A stretch of 64,000 nucleotides of DNA, taken from positions 806,001 through 870,000 of the forward strand of contig CBDCYH010000002.1 in the NCBI GenBank assembly GCA_965224105.1, in the 5' to 3' direction. Below the pieces are notes generated by a model that made no database searches, was not told the origin of the DNA, and saw only the letters and a program-made list of their open reading frames with translations. Positions 1 through 8,164 of the stretch are shown here, in pieces. A program made the translations under genes and the position numbers. Positions within the stretch are counted from its first letter, which is position 1. Each line of letters opens with the position of its first letter. The stretch is from CBDCYH01 sp965224105. GTDB lineage: Bacteria; Bacteroidota; Rhodothermia; Rhodothermales; JABDKH01.

Positions 1-467
1 CGAGGAAACCTCTTTCCGGAACTCTGCAAACCCGCTGTTGTGCGCAACATGTCTACGACATCCGCTGCATCACCTGCATCGAGGATAGTAAAATTCCGTG
101 GATAGCCTATTTCGGTTGCATACGTTCTAAGCAGAGTGAGCGAAAAGGCATGAAACGTCCCCCCTCTGACTAACCCACATCTTCCGTCCAACAAATCAGA
201 TGCTCTGTTAATCATTTCGCTGGCGGCGCGGCGTGTAAATGTAAGCAGAGCTATCCGTTCTGGTCGTACACCCGACTCGACCAGATATGCGACTCGGTAT
301 ATGAGTGTGCGTGTCTTGCCGGTCCCGGCGCCGGCTATCACAAGCAACCGACCGTCACCAGCAGTCGCCGCGGCAAACTGCTGGCTGTTCAACTCCCCTT
401 GGTAGTCAATCGTTAGCGACGACCGGGTAGCGGGTTCGTCTTTCGTAAGGATAAATTTTCGAGCCAT
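1..467 (-). CDS. UvrD/PcrA-type superfamily 1 DNA helicase, N-terminal fragment (runs off the window)
   Basis: The minus strand is open from an ATG at 467 down to the window edge, giving 155 residues of the N-terminus. Around residues 25-45 there is a Q-motif-like stretch (LNSQQFAAATA) followed by the Walker A motif IAGAGTGKTRTL. Motif Ia follows (LLTFTRRAASEM) and then GTFHAFSLTLLRTYA. This order is typical of superfamily 1A helicases of the UvrD/PcrA/Rep group, which unwind DNA in repair and replication. Only the first part of domain 1A is present, so UvrD, PcrA or another relative cannot be told apart. It is transcribed divergently from parA, with about 200 bp between the two starts. Confidence 0.9.
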   Translation of the reverse strand, partial: MARKFILTKDEPATRSSLTIDYQGELNSQQFAAATAGDGRLLVIAGAGTGKTRTLIYRVAYLVESGVRPERIALLTFTRRAASEMINRASDLLDGRCGLVRGGTFHAFSLTLLRTYATEIGYPRNFTILDAGDAADVVDMLRTTAGLQSSGKRFP

Positions 468-596
468 GGAGAGAGGCCGGGAACTGCGAACTTGTGCTGC
501 AAGATAACAGATTGTTGCCGCACAAAGATGGTAAATGGTGTGATTAGACGACCGTCATCCAAAGACTGCCTCTTAGGGACTGACACCGATTTTCGC

Positions 597-633
597 TACA
601 TTTAGATCAGTTTAGGCCGGGCTGAAGACCGGC
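597..633 (+). promoter_or_regulatory. possible promoter element and small hairpin in the parA leader
   Basis: The octamer TACATTTA at 597-604 matches seven of eight positions of the Bacteroidota -7 consensus TAnnTTTG. I see no convincing TTG -33 box at the right distance. Just downstream, 616-633 can fold as a 5-bp stem (GCCGG, 8-nt loop, CCGGC). Both lie in the 199-bp spacer between the divergent helicase and parA genes. This is a motif match only. Confidence 0.25.
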
Positions 634-666
634 GAACATCGATTTCTTCTACACGTTCACCGAGAG

Positions 667-1461
667 ATGGGAAAAGTAATAGCAGTAGCTAATCAGAAAG
701 GAGGCGTAGGTAAAACTACGACCGCGGTGAACCTTGCTTCGTCTTTGGGTGCATCGGAATTTCATACTTTACTCATTGATCTGGATCCGCAGGCAAATTG
801 CACATCGGGGATAGGAATCAATCCGCGAAGCGTCTCGCCAACCAGCTACGAAATCCTGATTGGTACAGCGAGGATAGAGGACACGATTATGACGACGGCC
901 ATGCCCTATCTGGACATTGTGCCGAGTCACATCAATCTCGTGGGAGCAGAAATCGAGATGATAGACGCAGAGGACCGCGAGAGGGTGATGAAAAAGTCGA
1001 TCGCCCGAATTAAGGACCGCTACTCTTTCATTGTAATCGACTGTCCACCGTCGCTTGGGCTACTCACACTGAACTCGCTCACTGCTGCGGACTCCGTTTT
1101 GATTCCAGTGCAGGCAGAATACTTTGCCCTTGAGGGTCTTGGACAATTACTCAATACCATCAAGCTGGTCCGAAAAAATCTGAATCGGGACCTTGAAATC
1201 GAAGGCGTCCTGCTTACAATGTATGATGCGAGATTACGTTTGGCGAAGCAGGTGGCCGAGGAGCTAAGAAAATATTTTGGAGACAAGGTCTTTGAAACGA
1301 TCGTGCAGAGAAACGTCCGGCTCTCGGAGGCTCCGAGCTTCGGCAAGCCGGTAATATTGTATGATGCGACGAGTACGGGCTCTCGCAATTACATGGGGCT
1401 TGCAAGTGAAGTGATTCAACAAAACCAACACATCCTCAGGTCAGAGCAGCCGTCGAGCTAG
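667..1461 (+). CDS. parA: ParA family ATPase (chromosome partitioning, Soj-like)
   Basis: This is a 264-residue ATPase. It begins with the deviant Walker A box of ParA/MinD proteins ([16 protein letters not shown], signature lysine and catalytic lysine both present), continues with a Walker A-prime type [13 protein letters not shown] and then [14 protein letters not shown]. ParA binds non-specific DNA as an ATP dimer and is released by ParB, which moves ParB/parS complexes to separate origins. Length and motif order are those of a standard chromosomal Soj. parB starts 29 bp downstream, so the two are almost certainly one transcript. Lack of a long N-terminal DNA-binding domain argues against a plasmid-type ParA. 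Confidence 0.96.
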   Translation: MGKVIAVANQKGGVGKTTTAVNLASSLGASEFHTLLIDLDPQANCTSGIGINPRSVSPTSYEILIGTARIEDTIMTTAMPYLDIVPSHINLVGAEIEMIDAEDRERVMKKSIARIKDRYSFIVIDCPPSLGLLTLNSLTAADSVLIPVQAEYFALEGLGQLLNTIKLVRKNLNRDLEIEGVLLTMYDARLRLAKQVAEELRKYFGDKVFETIVQRNVRLSEAPSFGKPVILYDATSTGSRNYMGLASEVIQQNQHILRSEQPSS

Positions 1462-1490
1462 ATCGGCACGAGGTACATTCTTATCGATCC

Positions 1491-2414
1491 ATGGCAAAAA
1501 AATCGGCACTTGGTAGAGGTCTTGGCGCGCTTCTGGACACAACAGATGGAACTGATGAGTCCTCCGTACCGGGCGCGTTTGACATTCAAAGCCGTGCCCG
1601 CGAATCTGCCAGGATCTTTGAGATCGAAGTAACCCACATTACTGCCAACCCGTACCAGCCGCGCAAGACTTTCTCCGAAGAGTCACTGGCCGAACTCGCA
1701 GACTCAATCCGACAGCTCGGAATTATCCAGCCGGTCACCGTGAAAGACGTCGGTCGGGGCAGGTACCAACTCATTTCTGGTGAGAGACGGCTACGCGCAT
1801 CCAAACTGGCTGGCCTCAGAAGAATTCCGGCCTACGTGCGGGATGCGACGACCGAATCGATGCTCGAGATGGCAATTGTTGAAAACATCCAACGAGAGGA
1901 GCTTGACCCCATTGAAGTTGCGCTGGGATATCAGCAGCTGATCGAAGAGTGCGATCTCAACCAGGAGGCAGTTGCCAAAAAAATCGGCAAGAACAGATCT
2001 ACTGTTTCGAATGCCCTCCGTCTGCTCAAGTTACCGGCGGCCATACAACTGAGCCTGCGCACTGGCGAACTAAGTACAGGGCACGCACGCGCCTTGATTA
2101 ACCTGCCAACCGAAAAACAGCAGCTGGACCTGCTCGCTGAAATCGTAGACCAGTCTTTGTCCGTCCGGCAAGTAGAGAGTAGAGTTCGTTCAATTCTTAA
2201 TCCACCCCAAGTCAAGAGACCTTCGGGGACTACAAGAGAGAAAATTCTCTCGTCAACTGACTCCGATCTCCAGTACATCACGGATCAGTTGCGTAAGAAG
2301 TTTTCGACGAAAGTCGAAATTCGTCACTCCCGGGAAGGTAAAGGAAGGATCGAGTTGGAGTATTACGACTCAAACGATTTGAGCCGAATAATTGAGTTGC
2401 TTCTTGACCAATAG
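1491..2414 (+). CDS. parB: ParB/Spo0J family chromosome partitioning protein
   Basis: This is a 307-residue ParB. The N-terminal domain contains ITANPYQPRKTFSEESL and the CTP-binding box YQLISGERRLRASKL (the GERR motif). It is followed by ENIQREELDPIEVALGYQ, a helix-turn-helix (QEAVAKKIGKNRSTVSN) and GELSTGHARALINL. The C-terminus is the dimerisation region. ParB loads at parS, slides as a CTP-dependent clamp and stimulates ParA. I looked for the usual parS palindrome (TGTTTCACGTGAAACA-like) near the locus and did not find a clear copy. The stop codon lies inside the start region of the next gene, which suggests translational coupling. Confidence 0.96.
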   Translation: MAKKSALGRGLGALLDTTDGTDESSVPGAFDIQSRARESARIFEIEVTHITANPYQPRKTFSEESLAELADSIRQLGIIQPVTVKDVGRGRYQLISGERRLRASKLAGLRRIPAYVRDATTESMLEMAIVENIQREELDPIEVALGYQQLIEECDLNQEAVAKKIGKNRSTVSNALRLLKLPAAIQLSLRTGELSTGHARALINLPTEKQQLDLLAEIVDQSLSVRQVESRVRSILNPPQVKRPSGTTREKILSSTDSDLQYITDQLRKKFSTKVEIRHSREGKGRIELEYYDSNDLSRIIELLLDQ

Positions 2415-3012
2415 GACTGGGTGTCGGACGCTTGTTCTTGCGTTCTACCTAACTACACTCCTACCAGGAATCGTTGCCGCCCAAGTCGATTCGACAGCAG
2501 TCGAAGCCCACACGGAAGTCGATCCTAAAGCTGCCCTTTGGCGTGGCCTTGCGGTACCAGGTTGGGGACAGGCATACAACGGGCAGTATGTCAAAATGGG
2601 TGTGGTGATTGCGGCCATCGGGGGACTCACTGCAAACGCCGTGTACCTTACCGACAGACACAAGCTTTATCGGAGAGCGTTTCAGTTCAGGGCTTTTGAG
2701 GAACGATTGGCGGAGGGAGAATCCAACCCGGCAGCATCGTTCGAGCCCGACTACTTGAAATTGCTGGATGAGAAGGGGTTGACGGAGATCTCATCCTCGT
2801 CGATAAAACCTGTGAGGGACAAACTGCGTAGGAACAGGGACCTGAGCATCCTCGGAACGGGATTGGTCTATGCTCTTTCGGTTCTGGATGCCTATGTTAG
2901 TGCCCATCTGGCTAATTTCGACATTAGTGATAATTTGGCCATTGGGGTAAATCCCGGACTGGATCCCGTATTCCAGCCTCAGGCTTCGTTATCAATAATT
3001 GTTGGTTGGTGA
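2392..3012 (+). CDS. DUF5683 family membrane-associated protein
   Basis: This 206-residue protein opens with a hydrophobic segment that could be a signal peptide (LAFYLTTLLPGIVAAQ). It then has the family hallmark AVPGWGQAYNGQYVKMG, a hydrophobic helix (IAAIGGLTANAVYL) and, near the C-terminus, RRNRDLSILGTGLVYALSVLDAYV. DUF5683 genes are commonly found next to parB in Bacteroidota; the function is not known to me. The longest frame starts at TTG 2392, overlapping parB by 23 bp. TTG 2404 is an equally possible start, and both give a credible signal sequence. Synteny suggests a cell-cycle or envelope link, but that is inference. Confidence 0.8.
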   Translation: MSCFLTNRTGCRTLVLAFYLTTLLPGIVAAQVDSTAVEAHTEVDPKAALWRGLAVPGWGQAYNGQYVKMGVVIAAIGGLTANAVYLTDRHKLYRRAFQFRAFEERLAEGESNPAASFEPDYLKLLDEKGLTEISSSSIKPVRDKLRRNRDLSILGTGLVYALSVLDAYVSAHLANFDISDNLAIGVNPGLDPVFQPQASLSIIVGW

Positions 3013-3013
3013 T

Positions 3014-3029
3014 GTTAACCCGGGTTAAC
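3014..3029. promoter_or_regulatory. perfect 16-bp palindrome (possible operator)
   Basis: GTTAACCCGGGTTAAC at 3014-3029 is a perfect inverted repeat without a spacer. It lies between the stop of the DUF5683 gene and the start of the glycosyltransferase at 3044. There is no following T-run, so it is not an ordinary terminator. The position, 15 bp before the ATG, would suit a dimeric repressor site or a ribosome-binding-site-masking stem. Function is unproven. Confidence 0.4.
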
Positions 3030-3043
3030 CTAAACGCATCGTA

Positions 3044-4168
3044 ATGGCACGTATCATTTATGCGCTAAGTGGTCAGGGTCGCGGACATTCATCGAGGGTC
3101 CGGGCAGTCTCATCAGAGCTCCGAAACCGCGGCCATGAGATTTTCTTCTGCGGTGGAGGTACTGCGTTGGAAGTCCTGCAGAGCCAGGGCGATACAGTTA
3201 TTCCGGTCCCGCATCTGCGTCAAATCGTGCACGACAACAGGGTGCGGATGCTCAAGACCGTGTCCTCGAATCTCACCAATATCAGAAACCTGGGCTCGAT
3301 CGTCGACAACCTCGCCGATGCTTTCGTCGATATCGATGCAGACCTTCTGATAACAGACTTCGAAGCATTTTCCCCACGTGCGGCCGAACGTATTGGCCTG
3401 CCCACACTTTCATTCAACCATCAGCAAGTGGTAACGGAAACGCGGTACAGGTTGTCTCCACGACATCGTATCAATGCGGCGCTTGCCTCTACTGTTATTA
3501 AACTGGTCGTGCCGGATAATCCCGTGCATACGCTTCTGACCAGCTTTTATTTTCCGGAAGTTCGGGATCCCGACAATGTATCTCTAATTGGCCCCATTCT
3601 CAGACCAGAGATTAGGTCCCTGCACACGCAGAGTGACAACTTCACGCTCGTCTATTTTAATCAGGCAGAAGGATCTGATTCGTTCGCGGAGGTGTTGAGC
3701 CGGTCGAAGGGATATTTTGTCGTCTACAACTTCCCTAAAGAAGCACGGCTGCCCAGTCCCAATATAGAGTACAAAGACGCTTCATGTGATGGATTCCTCA
3801 ACGATCTGGCAAAGTGCTCGCGCGTGATCTGCACCGCCGGATTTACACTCTTGTCCGAGTCGCTCTTCCTCGGAAAGCCTGTATTGTGCATCCCGAACCG
3901 GGGAATCTTCGAGCAGACACTCAACGCGATTTTCCTCGAAAAATCCGGACTAGGGGTGGGCATCATCGACAGGCCGGCAACAGTACGTGACATCGATAAT
4001 TTCCTCCGGACTGATTTTTCAAGGGCATCCGCCAGGCATTCTATTAAGTGTGGAAATCGCGCTGCCGTAAGTTGCATAGAGCGGTACACAACTGCCAAGA
4101 GAACCCGTCCGCGGAGGCGCTCTGAATCGATTTCGGTAGTAGAACAGTCAGAACGAGTCGCCGATTAG
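3044..4168 (+). CDS. glycosyltransferase of the MJ1255/MurG-like (GT-B) type
   Basis: This 374-residue protein begins with the GT-B nucleotide-sugar transferase pattern IIYALSGQGRGHSSRVRAVS and EIFFCGGGTALEVL. The second domain shows AKCSRVICTAGFTLLSESLF followed by GKPVLCIPNRGIFEQTLNA, which matches the sugar-nucleotide binding region of MurG-like and MJ1255-like enzymes. The last 40 residues are basic and serine-rich and look disordered. The likely reaction is sugar transfer from a nucleotide donor to a lipid or envelope acceptor; donor and acceptor cannot be read from sequence. The gene stands between the parAB block and the serine palmitoyltransferase gene, so glycosylation of a sphingolipid is conceivable but speculative. 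Confidence 0.8.
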   Translation: MARIIYALSGQGRGHSSRVRAVSSELRNRGHEIFFCGGGTALEVLQSQGDTVIPVPHLRQIVHDNRVRMLKTVSSNLTNIRNLGSIVDNLADAFVDIDADLLITDFEAFSPRAAERIGLPTLSFNHQQVVTETRYRLSPRHRINAALASTVIKLVVPDNPVHTLLTSFYFPEVRDPDNVSLIGPILRPEIRSLHTQSDNFTLVYFNQAEGSDSFAEVLSRSKGYFVVYNFPKEARLPSPNIEYKDASCDGFLNDLAKCSRVICTAGFTLLSESLFLGKPVLCIPNRGIFEQTLNAIFLEKSGLGVGIIDRPATVRDIDNFLRTDFSRASARHSIKCGNRAAVSCIERYTTAKRTRPRRRSESISVVEQSERVAD

Positions 4169-4214
4169 GTTTTTCCTCGTCTGGAAGCTGTATATTCTGC
4201 TGAATTACCCTTCA

Positions 4215-4260
4215 CGATCTCCAAATTGGGCAATCTTCACCGTTTTGTGACGGGAGATCG
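4215..4260 (+). promoter_or_regulatory. inverted repeat in the leader of the serine palmitoyltransferase gene
   Basis: CGATCTCC (4215-4222) and GGAGATCG (4253-4260) are perfect 8-bp inverted repeats separated by 30 nt. They lie in the 108-bp spacer upstream of the ATG at 4277. The gene has no obvious Shine-Dalgarno sequence directly before its start. The repeat could be a regulatory stem in the mRNA leader or a two-half-site operator. Confidence 0.3.
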
Positions 4261-4276
4261 GTAAAACCCAGCGAGT

Positions 4277-5524
4277 ATGGCCAACGAAACGCTAACTGGA
4301 GAAGCTTCGATCTTCGATAAATGCCATGCATTTTTCGGACCCGAGAGCCTATATGCGGAGATTAAGTCTGCCGGCCTCTATCCCTATTTTCGCGCCATCG
4401 AACGGAATGATGGGACCCGAGCGATCATCAACGGGAAGGAAGTCATCATGGCTGGCTCCAACAATTATCTCGGCCTGACCTCCGACCAACGCGTCCAGGA
4501 AGCAGCGATTGCTGCCATCGAGGAGTACGGTACCGGCTGTACCGGTAGCAGGTTTTTGAACGGCACTCTTGACCTCCACATACAGCTGGAGGAAAGGCTC
4601 GCGACGTTTATGGGCAAAGAAGCTTGTGTCCTGTTTTCGACAGGCTACATGACCAATCTCGGAGTAATCCAGTCAATCGCTACGAAAGGCGACTTTGTCT
4701 TCTCCGATAAAGACAACCACGCATGCATCGTTGCGGGTACACAAGTTACGGCCGCAAAAACGATACGGTTCAAACACAACGACATGGGTCACCTTCGCAG
4801 ACTCCTGGCAAAAACTACAAGCGAGTTTCCGGAGGCATCCAAGATCATCGTTAGCGACGGCGTGTTCTCGATGTCAGGCGTGATTGCCCACATTCCGGAA
4901 TTGGTGAAGCTGGCCAAGGAGTTTGACGCTGCCTTGTATCTGGACGATGCGCACGCCGTTGGTGTCGTAGGGCCCGGGGGTAAGGGATCAGCCGCGTACC
5001 ACGGTTTGCTTTCTGAAGTCGATCTTGTTACAGGTACGTTCAGCAAGAGCTTTGGGTCTCTTGGTGGCTTTTGCGTTGGTTCGAAGGATGCGATTGAGTT
5101 TATCCGTCACCATGCTTCGGCACACATTTTCTCTGCATCGATGCCTCCCGCCAATGTCGCAACGGTACTAAAATGCCTTGACATCCTGGAAGAGGAGCCG
5201 TGGCGCCTCGAACGACTGTGGGAAATTTCGGACTACATGCGCAGCGGTTTTCGACATGCAGGGTTTAACGTCTGGACAAGCCAGTCGCCGATAATCCCCG
5301 TCGTCATCGGAGATCTCACTACTTGTTTCAAGTTTTGGACAGACCTGCTTAACGAAGGTGTGTTTGTCAACCCGGTAGTACCCCCAGCCGTACCACGCGG
5401 CCAGTCACTAATGCGTACGTCGTATATGGCAACGCACACCAACGAAGATCTGGACTTCATTCTCGACGCGTTCCGCAGGGTAGGCCGCAAACATGGCGTG
5501 ATTCGGACTAACGGAGCCGAGTAG
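4277..5524 (+). CDS. spt: serine palmitoyltransferase (PLP-dependent alpha-oxoamine synthase)
   Basis: This 415-residue PLP enzyme belongs to the alpha-oxoamine synthase group. Visible hallmarks are AGSNNYLGLTSDQRV, EYGTGCTGSRFLNGTLDLH, DKDNHACIVAG (His that stacks on PLP), YLDDAHAVGVVGPGGKG, and TGTFSKSFGSLGGF, whose lysine (about residue 257) should form the Schiff base. The N-terminal stretch FFGPESLYAEIKSAGLYPYF resembles bacterial serine palmitoyltransferases more than KBL or BioF. The reaction would be serine plus a long-chain acyl-CoA or acyl-ACP giving 3-ketosphinganine, the first step of sphingolipid synthesis. A GNAT-like acyltransferase gene follows after 18 bp. A 2-amino-3-ketobutyrate CoA ligase remains a less likely alternative. 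Confidence 0.85.
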   Translation: MANETLTGEASIFDKCHAFFGPESLYAEIKSAGLYPYFRAIERNDGTRAIINGKEVIMAGSNNYLGLTSDQRVQEAAIAAIEEYGTGCTGSRFLNGTLDLHIQLEERLATFMGKEACVLFSTGYMTNLGVIQSIATKGDFVFSDKDNHACIVAGTQVTAAKTIRFKHNDMGHLRRLLAKTTSEFPEASKIIVSDGVFSMSGVIAHIPELVKLAKEFDAALYLDDAHAVGVVGPGGKGSAAYHGLLSEVDLVTGTFSKSFGSLGGFCVGSKDAIEFIRHHASAHIFSASMPPANVATVLKCLDILEEEPWRLERLWEISDYMRSGFRHAGFNVWTSQSPIIPVVIGDLTTCFKFWTDLLNEGVFVNPVVPPAVPRGQSLMRTSYMATHTNEDLDFILDAFRRVGRKHGVIRTNGAE

Positions 5525-5542
5525 CGGACCGAACAAGGCCAG

Positions 5543-6679
5543 ATGCCCAACAAATTTCTCGTCTCACCGGTCCAAACCTCGCGAGATAAACGGCGCTTCC
5601 TCGACTTCGGCTATTCTCACTACGACGGAAACCCATGGTTCGTCCCCGCCCTCCGCATGGACGTCTCCAATGCACTGAATCCCAAGAAAAACCCTTTTTT
5701 TGATCACGGTGACATCCAGACCTTCATCGCTACTCGGTCGGATGGTACCGTCATTGGCAGAATTGCAGCGATTGTAAACGGGATGCATCTGAAAAAGTAC
5801 TCCGACCAAACGGGGTTCTTCGGCTTCTTTGAAACCATCCACGATAATGCTGTGGCCGGTGCACTCTTCGAAGCAGCTGCCGAGTGGTTAAGGCAAAAAA
5901 ACCTGGTTGCCATGCGGGGACCCACGAACCCCTCCATGAATGACATCGCCGGATTACTTGTTGGAGGATTTGATCGTCCCCCGTCCATCATGATGCCTTA
6001 CAATCACAATTACTACGAATCCGTCTTAATTGAACACGGTTTTGAAAGGGTGATGACGATGTGGGCATACTTCCTCCACCAGAAGTATGCTAAGCCCGAC
6101 CGACTTGTAAAAGGAGCGAAGATCGTGATGCGAAGGAATCCCGACCTGAAGATTCGCAATCTTGACATGAGCAAGTTTGACGAGGAAGCGCGAATCATCT
6201 TAGACATCTACAATGATGCATGGAGCGAAAACTGGGGGCACGTGGACATGCTCGAGTCGGAGTTTCGTCACCTAGCAAAAGAGATGAAACAGATTGTTGA
6301 TCCTCGGCTGGTGTACCTAGTCGAGGAGGCCGGGAAGCCGGTCGCGTTTTCAATTACGCTGCCTAACTTGAATCTTGCACTTAGGAAAGTCAAGAACGGT
6401 CGGCTCCTGCCAACGGGATTGCCCAAACTGCTGGCTCACACAACGTTCGGTGATATCAACGAGTGTCGAACGTTGTTAATGGGTGTCGTTAAAACCCATC
6501 AAGGCAAGGGACTGGACATTGTCATGAATGATGCGATTGTTCGCGAAGGCCCACAGCACGGATACTATTCGACCGAGATGTCCTGGGTGCTTGACGACAA
6601 CCACGCGCTGCGCAACGCGCTGGATCACCTTGGCGGTGTTAAAGATAAAGAGTATGGGATGTTCGAGGTGGCGATCTAA
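5543..6679 (+). CDS. GNAT-fold acyltransferase, candidate bacterial ceramide synthase
   Basis: This is a 378-residue soluble protein of the long GNAT-like type. The N-terminal half has DFGYSHYDGNPWFVPALRMD and GTVIGRIAAIVNGMH, the middle has MRGPTNPSMNDIAGLLVGGF, and the second half carries a GNAT-like core around VYLVEEAGKPVAFSITLPN and LMGVVKTHQGKGLDIVMNDA. The HQGKGLD loop resembles an acyl-CoA pyrophosphate-binding loop. Bacterial ceramide synthases characterised in alphaproteobacteria are also GNAT-like N-acyltransferases encoded near spt. The position 18 bp after spt makes N-acylation of a sphingoid base the best guess. That role is inferred from context and fold type, not from a diagnostic motif. 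Confidence 0.6.
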   Translation: MPNKFLVSPVQTSRDKRRFLDFGYSHYDGNPWFVPALRMDVSNALNPKKNPFFDHGDIQTFIATRSDGTVIGRIAAIVNGMHLKKYSDQTGFFGFFETIHDNAVAGALFEAAAEWLRQKNLVAMRGPTNPSMNDIAGLLVGGFDRPPSIMMPYNHNYYESVLIEHGFERVMTMWAYFLHQKYAKPDRLVKGAKIVMRRNPDLKIRNLDMSKFDEEARIILDIYNDAWSENWGHVDMLESEFRHLAKEMKQIVDPRLVYLVEEAGKPVAFSITLPNLNLALRKVKNGRLLPTGLPKLLAHTTFGDINECRTLLMGVVKTHQGKGLDIVMNDAIVREGPQHGYYSTEMSWVLDDNHALRNALDHLGGVKDKEYGMFEVAI

Positions 6680-7375
6680 ATGATGCCATCGTTTGTCTTC
6701 TTTGATCTCGACGACACACTCCTGGACCATCATGCTGCCCAAAGACAAGCCTTGGCGGACATTTATAACTCGCACCTCTCGCCATCTCGGTTGTCGCTGG
6801 AAACCATACGAGACACGTATCATCGAATAAATATTGATTATTGGCATCGCTACAGATCGCGTCTGATCGGGAAGGACGAGGTCAGGTTGGGCCGTTTTCG
6901 AACATTGGCGGAATCGATCGGGCTGGATGTCGACCCAACTACTGTTTCGCATGCGTACATGAAAGCGTATGCAAACCATTGGCGATATTTCGACGGTGCT
7001 GAACTCGTGCTGGAACACACATCGGCCCGGTTTCCAATGGGAATCATAACGAACGGATTTGCGGATGTTCAACGGAATAAGTTGAAGCGATTCCCGCTAA
7101 TAGCGAACTGCTCTTCCTGCTCGATAATTAGCGAGGATGTTGGGGTTTTGAAACCCGACCCAAGGATTTTTGAGGAAGCCAGGCGCAATTCTGGATTCGA
7201 GCCAGGACAGATCATGTATGTGGGTGATTCATTCAAGTCCGATGTTGTGGGCGCACTGGATGCCGGTTGGCAGGCGGTGTGGTTCAATCCACATAAGAGG
7301 ACTCCGCCAAACCCGGACGCCTTTGGCTATCGCGAAGTGCACACCTGGGAAGATTTTTTGGGCTTGATCGGATAG
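6680..7375 (+). CDS. HAD-superfamily hydrolase, YjjG-like nucleotidase
   Basis: This 231-residue protein has all four HAD motifs: FFDLDDTLLDHH (nucleophile and acid aspartates, motif I), GIITNGFADVQRNKL (motif II), KPDPRIFEEA (motif III lysine) and MYVGDSFKSDVVGALDAGW (motif IV). The helical cap between motifs I and II, with DTYHRINIDYWHRY, resembles the YjjG/YfnB group of pyrimidine nucleotidases that clean up non-canonical nucleotides. The ATG follows the stop of the acyltransferase gene directly, so they are co-transcribed. Whether this enzyme serves the lipid pathway or is a general phosphatase cannot be decided. Another HAD phosphatase specificity is possible. Confidence 0.85.
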   Translation: MMPSFVFFDLDDTLLDHHAAQRQALADIYNSHLSPSRLSLETIRDTYHRINIDYWHRYRSRLIGKDEVRLGRFRTLAESIGLDVDPTTVSHAYMKAYANHWRYFDGAELVLEHTSARFPMGIITNGFADVQRNKLKRFPLIANCSSCSIISEDVGVLKPDPRIFEEARRNSGFEPGQIMYVGDSFKSDVVGALDAGWQAVWFNPHKRTPPNPDAFGYREVHTWEDFLGLIG

Positions 7376-7397
7376 GGCTATTCTAGATTAGAAGCCC
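7375..7397. terminator. hairpin between convergent genes, possible bidirectional terminator
   Basis: The sequence can pair as GGGCT-(AT bulge)-TCTA, loop GAT, TAGA-AGCCC, nine base pairs in all. It begins at the last base of the HAD gene stop codon and covers the stop of the converging glycosyltransferase gene. There is only a weak T-rich stretch on either side, so termination is plausible but not certain. Confidence 0.4.
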
Positions 7398-8164
7398 AGT
7401 TTATAGAGGAGACGTTCCCATCTACTCCTCCATCCCAGACTGTATCCAAATCTACTCGCCGTTCCACGACCGAGGTGATCTACGTAATCTTGGATGGGAT
7501 AATCCAATAGATGTTCTCCGCGATGGTGGGCATCGATGCAATTCTTTAGAACCGGCAATCCGTGGTGTTCGAAAGGAGGTAGCGATTTGTAAGTCTCCAC
7601 TCTCCACATCATGTAGTAGCTGATTAAAATCGGGAAGCCATCTTGTTTGGGGAATCCGCGTTTGTCAACGTGGTGTTTCCTGCCAATTCCATACGCACCT
7701 GATGAGTCGAGTTGGCTCGTCATTTCTTCCAGAAATCCACCCGTCTTTGTAATAGTGTCGCTATCGAAAAAGTAAACATAGGTGGATGATATCGTCTCTA
7801 GCGCGCGGTGCATCGCTGGACCGTGGAAGACGTTTTTCTCCAGGTAGAGAGTTCTGGTGTTCTGCGGCAGTTCACGGACGAGCTCGTGGATGAGCGATTT
7901 TGATTCGTCTTGAGATCCGTTATCGACAATGAGGAGATCGGTGGTCGGGTAGTGTTCTCGGAAGGAGCGAACGGCATTTTCCAGAAGGTCTGGTGTCTGG
8001 AAGTTGACGACGGCCGCGGTGACGGAATTTGGCACAGTTTGGGATCTGGGCTTGCAGAAGCGGATTTGGCCGAAACAGAAAAAGCCACCTTTAGCAAGGT
8101 AGCTTCCCCGATACGATGGCCTCCCGCCAGCATCTAGCGCGCTACGAACGCCTAAAGCTGACAT
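7388..8164 (-). CDS. family 2 glycosyltransferase (GT-A fold)
   Basis: The conserved part starts with SVTAAVVNFQTPDLLENAV and LLIVDNGSQDESKSLI, the nucleotide-binding half of a GT-A fold. YVYFFDSDTITKTGGFLEEM carries the DxD-like metal-binding motif. The C-terminal part has WRVETYKSLPPFEHHG. The enzyme would transfer a sugar from a nucleotide donor; acceptor unknown. The longest frame (258 residues, from 8164) has about 45 residues upstream of the GT domain without family resemblance, so GTG 8035 (215 residues) may be the true start. The gene converges with the HAD gene and is followed upstream by the 0.9-kb non-coding stretch. Confidence 0.8.
   Translation of the reverse strand: MSALGVRSALDAGGRPSYRGSYLAKGGFFCFGQIRFCKPRSQTVPNSVTAAVVNFQTPDLLENAVRSFREHYPTTDLLIVDNGSQDESKSLIHELVRELPQNTRTLYLEKNVFHGPAMHRALETISSTYVYFFDSDTITKTGGFLEEMTSQLDSSGAYGIGRKHHVDKRGFPKQDGFPILISYYMMWRVETYKSLPPFEHHGLPVLKNCIDAHHRGEHLLDYPIQDYVDHLGRGTASRFGYSLGWRSRWERLLYKLGF

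Noticed and set aside
468..3043. parS site near parAB
   Set aside because: I looked for TGTTTCACGTGAAACA-like palindromes and found none close enough; the 16-bp palindrome at 3014 has a different sequence.
6476..7072. 198-codon minus-strand frame across the GNAT-like and HAD genes
   Set aside because: It crosses two well-supported genes in antisense and has no recognisable domain.
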